DNA of 64,000 nucleotides from the NCBI GenBank assembly GCA_947462335.1, contig OX381708.1:44085377-44149376 (forward strand), read 5' to 3'. The notes beneath the pieces are model-generated. The model saw nothing but the letters and a program-made list of their open reading frames with translations. It did not search any database and had not been told where the DNA came from. The DNA comes from Harmothoe impar. Its lineage: Eukaryota; Annelida; Polychaeta; Phyllodocida; Polynoidae. A program made the translations under genes and the position numbers. Positions 59,397 through 64,000 of the stretch are shown one piece after another; the first letter of the stretch is position 1, and each line of letters starts with the position of its first letter.

Positions 59397-60402
59397 CCGA
59401 CCCCTTCTTGAAAAGATGCGACCCTGCATCTGGGCACTCTACGAAGAAGTCGACTTCTTCGAAATATTATTTCACCAGCTCTGGGAAATCGGGTGTCTAG
59501 TGTTGAAGTGTAGTCAAATAAAGTTCCGCTGACCCTTTCCAAAACTTTGTAAGTGCTAAGATGTATGTGTTCTTAGACTCAGGGAATGTATGATAAAGGG
59601 GTCAGTTCGACGAAGGCAGTGAAGGTAAGTATCCAATGAAGGTGACATCTATGATGAAGCTCTTCTATGGACGATGAGTATAACAGTTTCTCTACTGCTA
59701 CCTGTAGTTGGTTGCAGCAATCAGCATCTTTGTTTCTAATCCTAACAATACACATAAGTCAAGTTTAATAAAAATAAGTTGTGTGATGAGCCCGCATCAA
59801 AAACTGGCCCAGTTCCAACATCAGAGTCAAGGTAAGGTAACAAGGCGAATCATCTGGCAGATAAACACTGTCTAGAGGTCCCCATCTTCCCACATAAAGA
59901 GTGACATGCAGCACTGCCCTTCCGGGGATGCTCTACCCGACAGTCCACACTGTCAGAACTCAGCTTTCTGAGCTACTCTCTTTTGCAAAAAGATGACATA
60001 CAGTGCACCCAGCACTGTCCCATTTCTGCTGACAGTCTGTATGTGACGACATACAGTGCACCCAGCACTGTCCCATTTCCGCTGACAGTCTGTATGTGAC
60101 ATCGACATACAGTGCACCCAGCACTGTCCTCCTCTCCGCCGACAGTCTGTATGTGACATCTGCCACTGCTTACCCTCTACAGCAGCACACAATGTCAGAA
60201 TCCAATGACCAGTGAATTTTTCTCTTCTACTAGGGGATAAACATCTCCTCTCCATCTTGCACTCGGTAGGCACCTATTCTCGTATCGCTTCTATCAGTCT
60301 TAAGAAGGGGGCATGTCCCATGCTTGGTGAATGGATATCACACCAATCAAAAAGGACATAACCAAAGTCGTCATCAGTTTCAGTGCTGGCGCATCTCTTC
60401 CT
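59397..60402 (-). other. Non-coding internal region between gag and the 3' LTR
   Basis: About 1 kb where pol would normally lie. No reverse transcriptase or integrase motif is visible in any frame. It holds three ~54-bp tandem units (59994-60157; each with GACATACAGTGCACCCAGCA and GCTGACAGTCTGTATGTGAC), which are themselves partly palindromic. Confidence 0.7.
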
Positions 60403-61428
60403 TCAAGCGTTGAATGGCTGCCCAGCTTGAGTGGCTACCATCTGGCTGCCTGAACCGCTTGATTCAATAACAGCCTGGAGGCAGCTTTCAACTGGCCTGT
60501 TCGGTGAGCCTGTACTAAATGAGTTGCACTCGTTGGCGTAGTGCCCATAATTCCGGCACCTATAGCATTGGACTTCAGCTAGTCGTCGAGGTTGGCTCCT
60601 CTCAAAATGTTGGACTCCAAATTCGGTGGCCACAGCTTCTACCGCCGGGGGCTTAGGCGCCACCTGTGATTTCTTTGCCTTCTCAGAGTCATCAAATGTC
60701 TGGTAGTCCATGGCCATGTCTATGGCGTCATTCAGGCTTTTCACCTTGCTGACGTGCACATGGCGCCTCATGTCCTTTGTCGGGAGTCCTCGTATAAAGT
60801 GGTCCATCAGGGCCCTTTCACTCAAAGGGCTGTCCGGGTATGCTCGAAGGGCCAACCGTCGAACAGTGGCACCATATGTTGAGACACTCTCGTTGGGACT
60901 CATGGCACGGTTGTGAAGCTGAAGAGCGTACGAGTATTCCCTCCCAGGAGGGTAGAACCGTTGTCGTAGTGATGATTCAAGCGTTTCTCGGTCATACTGA
61001 AGATGTTCCGGTATGGAGGAGAGTACCTCACGTGCATCTTCTACAAGTGAACAAGCCAACTGCAGACCATACTCCTGATCATCCCAGTCGTTCCACACAG
61101 CAATGCTGCGGAAGTGACTGAGCCAATCAAGCAGGTCAGCTTTACCATTGTAACGAATCGGTTCCTTCGCCTTCCTTCGGTGCCGGTTCTCATAAGGGGG
61201 TCTTGCATTACACGGTGTGTTGAAGGTTGGTGGGTTCACCATGCCATGGTCTTGAACCAGGAATAGAGATATGCTGTCACTTAAGCCTTGGTCCTCGGGA
61301 GTCTCGGTGACGTGGTCAGCCTCAGATTCAAAGGTTGATGACTCGCTCATTGGTTCGTTCTCAGATCGGCTAGCCCGAGAAGAGAAGAAACTTCGGACAG
61401 CCGTGAAACTCTTACTCAGGAAGCTCAT
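60403..61428 (-). CDS. gag: Retrotransposon Gag protein
   Basis: 341 aa. Residues ~88-250 match the retrotransposon Gag (capsid-type) domain: PIRYNGKADLLDWLSHFRSI, LVEDAREVLSSIPEHLQYDR, LRQRFYPPGREYSYALQLHN, FIRGLPTKDMRRHVHVSKVK. A CCHC zinc knuckle follows at C288-x2-C291-x4-H296-x4-C301 for RNA binding. The N-terminus is Ser/Glu-rich and disordered. There is no protease motif after the knuckle; the protein stops 40 residues later. The start lies 147 nt after the primer site, a normal leader. The frame is intact, in keeping with a young insertion, and Gag would assemble the particle around the element's RNA. Confidence 0.88.
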   Translation of the reverse strand: MSFLSKSFTAVRSFFSSRASRSENEPMSESSTFESEADHVTETPEDQGLSDSISLFLVQDHGMVNPPTFNTPCNARPPYENRHRRKAKEPIRYNGKADLLDWLSHFRSIAVWNDWDDQEYGLQLACSLVEDAREVLSSIPEHLQYDRETLESSLRQRFYPPGREYSYALQLHNRAMSPNESVSTYGATVRRLALRAYPDSPLSERALMDHFIRGLPTKDMRRHVHVSKVKSLNDAIDMAMDYQTFDDSEKAKKSQVAPKPPAVEAVATEFGVQHFERSQPRRLAEVQCYRCRNYGHYANECNSFSTGSPNRPVESCLQAVIESSGSGSQMVATQAGQPFNA

Positions 61429-61574
61429 ACTGCTGGTTGTGAAGAAATAAGTTCCTGAAGATAATTGCAGCGGGTAGAGTAAAAGTCGGTCTGCAAAAAT
61501 AGGCCTATGTAATTTTTAGGAAAGAGTCTTGACTGAAAAAGTTAATCAAATGTCCTCACTAGTGTGACTTAGCC

Positions 61575-61592
61575 ATCCTGGTCACGGCGCCA
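61575..61592 (-). other. Retrotransposon primer binding site
   Basis: Minus-strand TGGCGCCGTGACCAGGAT begins five bases after the 5' LTR end. TGG complements the CCA tail of a tRNA. The rest resembles a tRNA-His or tRNA-Arg 3' end but is not an exact match I can assign. Confidence 0.6.
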
Positions 61593-61597
61593 TTTTC

Positions 61598-63176
61598 TGT
61601 AGCGTTTTCTCCGATCGTATAGTGGGGGGGGAAAGGGTTGACTTCTCGTTGTGTTCTCTAAAGTCAAAAGAGGTGTGTTCGAGACACGGGGGTTCGGACC
61701 ACTAGGATGGCGTTAACACTAGGTAAGGACACATGACAACAAGTAAAATTACAGTTCAAATGCTCTTTTATTCTAGACATAATAATATAGTTGTATGAAG
61801 GATAAGTAGATGTCTATCGGCACGCGGTAGGCCTAATATAAATGCTCGGCGATGTTCGGTTGAATAAATCTAGGGGCCAGGATTTAAGACTAAGCCCAAG
61901 TTCTATCTCTAAGTGTGCAGGAGGGCCAGGACTCCGCTAAGCCCGAGGTCTACAATAAAGTTAAGTGACGAATACATTTGGCCAGGACTCCGCTAAGCCC
62001 ACGGTTCTACGATAAAGTGATGAATATGCTCGGTTTCCCGGATAAACTCGGTACGTCTGTGGATCGAGGTTTCTAAGTGTCGGTGATGGGGGGCGCCGGT
62101 GAATTCTTGATCTAAAGTTGGTTTGAAGGTTCTCTGAAATAAAGTTCCATGGTTTTAGAGTTGGCTAAAGATGGGTTTCTGAAGGTTCCTAGGTCTTGAA
62201 AGTGCAGGTCTAAAGGGGTCATCTTGAAGGTCTAAAAGTGCAGGAGTGCAGGTTGTTTGAAGATAGTGCAGGTGGTCTGAAGGTAGTGCAAGTGGTCTGA
62301 AGATAGTGAGCTGCTCCTGGGGTGTGGTGGGGTTGAGAGCCTGGTGGGTTCTGCCTGATTGGGGTGGGAGCCCTCCCTTTTATGCTACCAGGCTGGAATG
62401 ATCACGTGACCAAGTCTCAGCCAATCAGAATCCAGCCAATCAGGTTCCAGTATTTATAACTTCTCTTTTATAAAATAATGGTAATATTTAGCAAATTGAA
62501 AGTTGTGGCATGTTAATCTAGAGTGCCACATTAGTGGGGAACAGCACTTGAATTGTGTAAATCTATAGAGAATAAGCTAGAATAGGAGTGAAAAGAACTA
62601 GGGTCTGGGGAAGGGCCAAAATGGCCCTTTCAGCCATTTTCTCAGTTCAGATCAGGGTCCTCTTATCTGCTAAAATACAGTGATTCAAACTATGATTTGG
62701 TCCACTAGCCTAGGTAGGCTAGTTTGGTGAAGGCCACTTCTAACTAGTGTGCCCCTTTAATTTGGGTGACTTTGTATATCTAAGCAGTAAATCAGAAAGC
62801 TTGGGTTGGTAAGGTTGGAGGCTAGTTGGCTGTCAGTCTACCAGAGCCCAGCATGGGAAAAACATGGAGGTTGGGGGTGCTGGTGATTTGTTCAAAATAC
62901 ACATATAAAACAGCAGCATCCGGACTATTCCAAAGAGGAGTAGACAGCTAAAGGTCTTGTCTTTGGCACTGACTATAGTAGGTGAGGTGACTTTATTTCA
63001 ATTTGCAGTTTGAAGGGTGTTTGCAGGGCCATGTCAGGGGCGATAATAGGTGCATTGGGGCCGCACAGGGACGCGCAGGGCCGCAGTTCTCACGCCGGCC
63101 CCGGCTGCCGGTCCCGCCCGCCCGCCGCTGGCAGCGCCGAGGGGGGGGGGGGGAGTAGACGACGCGAAACGCTACA
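61598..63176 (-). repeat. 5' LTR of the gag-only element
   Basis: The promoter-bearing copy for minus-strand transcription. In transcription order: two ATTGG (inverted CCAAT) boxes (62436-62440, 62421-62425), CACGTG (62403-62408), a TATA-like CATAAAAGGGAGGG (62384 to 62371), and AATAAA at 61767-61772 as the probable poly(A) signal. Order and spacing fit a pol II LTR promoter. Confidence 0.85.
62371..62440 (-). promoter_or_regulatory. LTR core promoter with CCAAT, E-box and TATA
   Basis: Two CCAAT boxes in GCCAATCAG context, a TCACGTGA E-box and a TATA-like ATAAAAGGG fall within 70 bp in the order expected for minus-strand transcription. The 3' LTR has the same block 3779 bp to the left. Confidence 0.6.
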
Positions 63177-63180
63177 GTAG

Positions 63181-64000
63181 CAAGGACCCCCCCCCCCCCC
63201 CCCCCCAGTCAATTACCACTGCCTAGATGTCTGAAAAAAATGTCTTAATTACCCTTCCCATAGGAATAGCATAGGGTTTATCAGAAAATGTGAAAATTTG
63301 GGGTTGTCGGTTATCTTCACCCACCCATAGAGCTCTATGCTGTAGCAAATTACCACACATTTTGATCAATTCTTTATTTCAATTTTTTAAGGGGGTTCTA
63401 TAATCTAGAAAGTAATAGTCTCCTAACACTGATACATTTTACCATGGTGAACTCTCCAAATAATATAAAAAGTATGTATAGAAGTACCGGGTACCTATTA
63501 TGAATTCACATTTTGTGCATACCCATTTTCACATAGTCTAACCATTAAAAAGAAATCGTTTATATTATTGTTTACTCTCCCAAACCTAACTGTCATGGGA
63601 AATAATGAAAACAAACATGATTCAAATTCAATTTACACTAAAGGAGGGTGCATTCCTACTGTATACCTTCTGATGTTTGAATCCTTATATCAAGTGAGTG
63701 CAAACAAATAATACTGGTACACCTAATGACCTATTGTGAATACATGCCAGCCTCAAAGGACGAAGTGCCTACTCATGTTACAGAAGGAGAAACAACTCAC
63801 CACTCACCCCCAATGACACATGATTATTAAGATGGCATTGGGACTGGCACATGGCAATTAGTGCGCCTATGTGAACAATCACAGAAGCATGATCAATTAT
63901 GACAATATCAAACAAGAAGCATGATCAATTATAAACTATGTATAATTATTAATCATTTAGTATGTGTGACTGACCATAGCACATGCCTGTTCTGGTTACA
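63181..64000. other. Right flank of the LTR element
   Basis: Begins with a ~20-base C-run four bases after the target duplication, then AT-rich sequence without recognisable features to the window end. Confidence 0.45.

Larger units (their letters stand above)
57819..63176 (-). mobile_element. Gag-only LTR retrotransposon (Ty3/Gypsy-type, TR-GAG-like)
   Basis: Two LTRs of 1578 and 1579 bp (57819-59396, 61598-63176) enclose only 2.2 kb. LTR ends are TGTAGCGTTT...AAACGCTACA, and GTAG target duplications flank the element (57815-57818, 63177-63180). The LTRs appear identical apart from one G in a long G-run, so insertion was very recent. Transcription is on the minus strand: the primer site TGGCGCCGTGACCAGG lies five bases inside the 61.6-kb LTR, and a purine run AAGAAGGGG lies next to the 59.4-kb LTR. 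The only gene is gag. Protease, reverse transcriptase, RNase H and integrase are absent, so mobility would depend on a partner. Confidence 0.88.

Noticed and set aside
59214..59542. GC-rich open frames of 71-102 codons
   Set aside because: They lie in the LTR and its junction; high GC lowers stop frequency, and no motif is present.

Overview
This is a gene-poor, repeat-rich piece of animal nuclear DNA. It has long introns with GT-AG junctions, many small inverted-repeat elements, tRNA-derived SINE heads, a decayed LINE and an LTR retrotransposon. The one host gene I can assemble encodes a neurotrophin (NGF/BDNF-type cystine-knot ligand). Together with the compact dispersed repeats and about 40% GC, this suggests a marine invertebrate bilaterian (lophotrochozoan or non-vertebrate deuterostome). 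The sequence alone does not fix the species.

Layout. 1-13 kb: upstream DNA with Harbinger-type MITEs, a minisatellite-bearing TIR element, a decayed fragment of an uncharacterised repeat-associated protein, and other small elements. 13.4-47.5 kb, plus strand: the neurotrophin gene, seven well-supported coding exons (298 aa: signal peptide, pro-region, KR cleavage site, 124-aa cysteine-knot domain) plus one candidate 63-nt exon. Most of the span is a 20.5-kb intron 1 and a 9.8-kb intron 3. 47.5-57.8 kb: downstream DNA with hairpin MITEs and several TIR elements. 57.8-63.2 kb: a very young minus-strand LTR retrotransposon that carries only gag.

The most striking object lies inside intron 3: an 8.83-kb, almost perfect palindrome (35181-44010). 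Its outer ends read AGTAGTAT...AT(A)CTACT and it is flanked by a 6-bp direct repeat, GTGAGG. AG termini, long terminal inverted repeats and 6-bp target duplications are the signature of Polinton/Maverick elements. Here the inverted repeats have grown until they meet, leaving no unique interior. Each arm carries the same gene for an unrecognised protein (288 codons open, 262 from the probable start). It is open in the right arm and interrupted by one nonsense codon in the left. No polymerase, integrase, protease, ATPase or capsid gene is visible. I read it as a genomic copy of a symmetric, snap-back defective derivative of a protein-primed linear element, with the fold-back point in a CAG-rich motif. 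That is an inference; the repeat geometry and the target duplication are seen directly.

The gag-only LTR element (TR-GAG-like) is the second unusual system. It and the palindrome share a promoter style of CCAAT boxes with CACGTG E-boxes.
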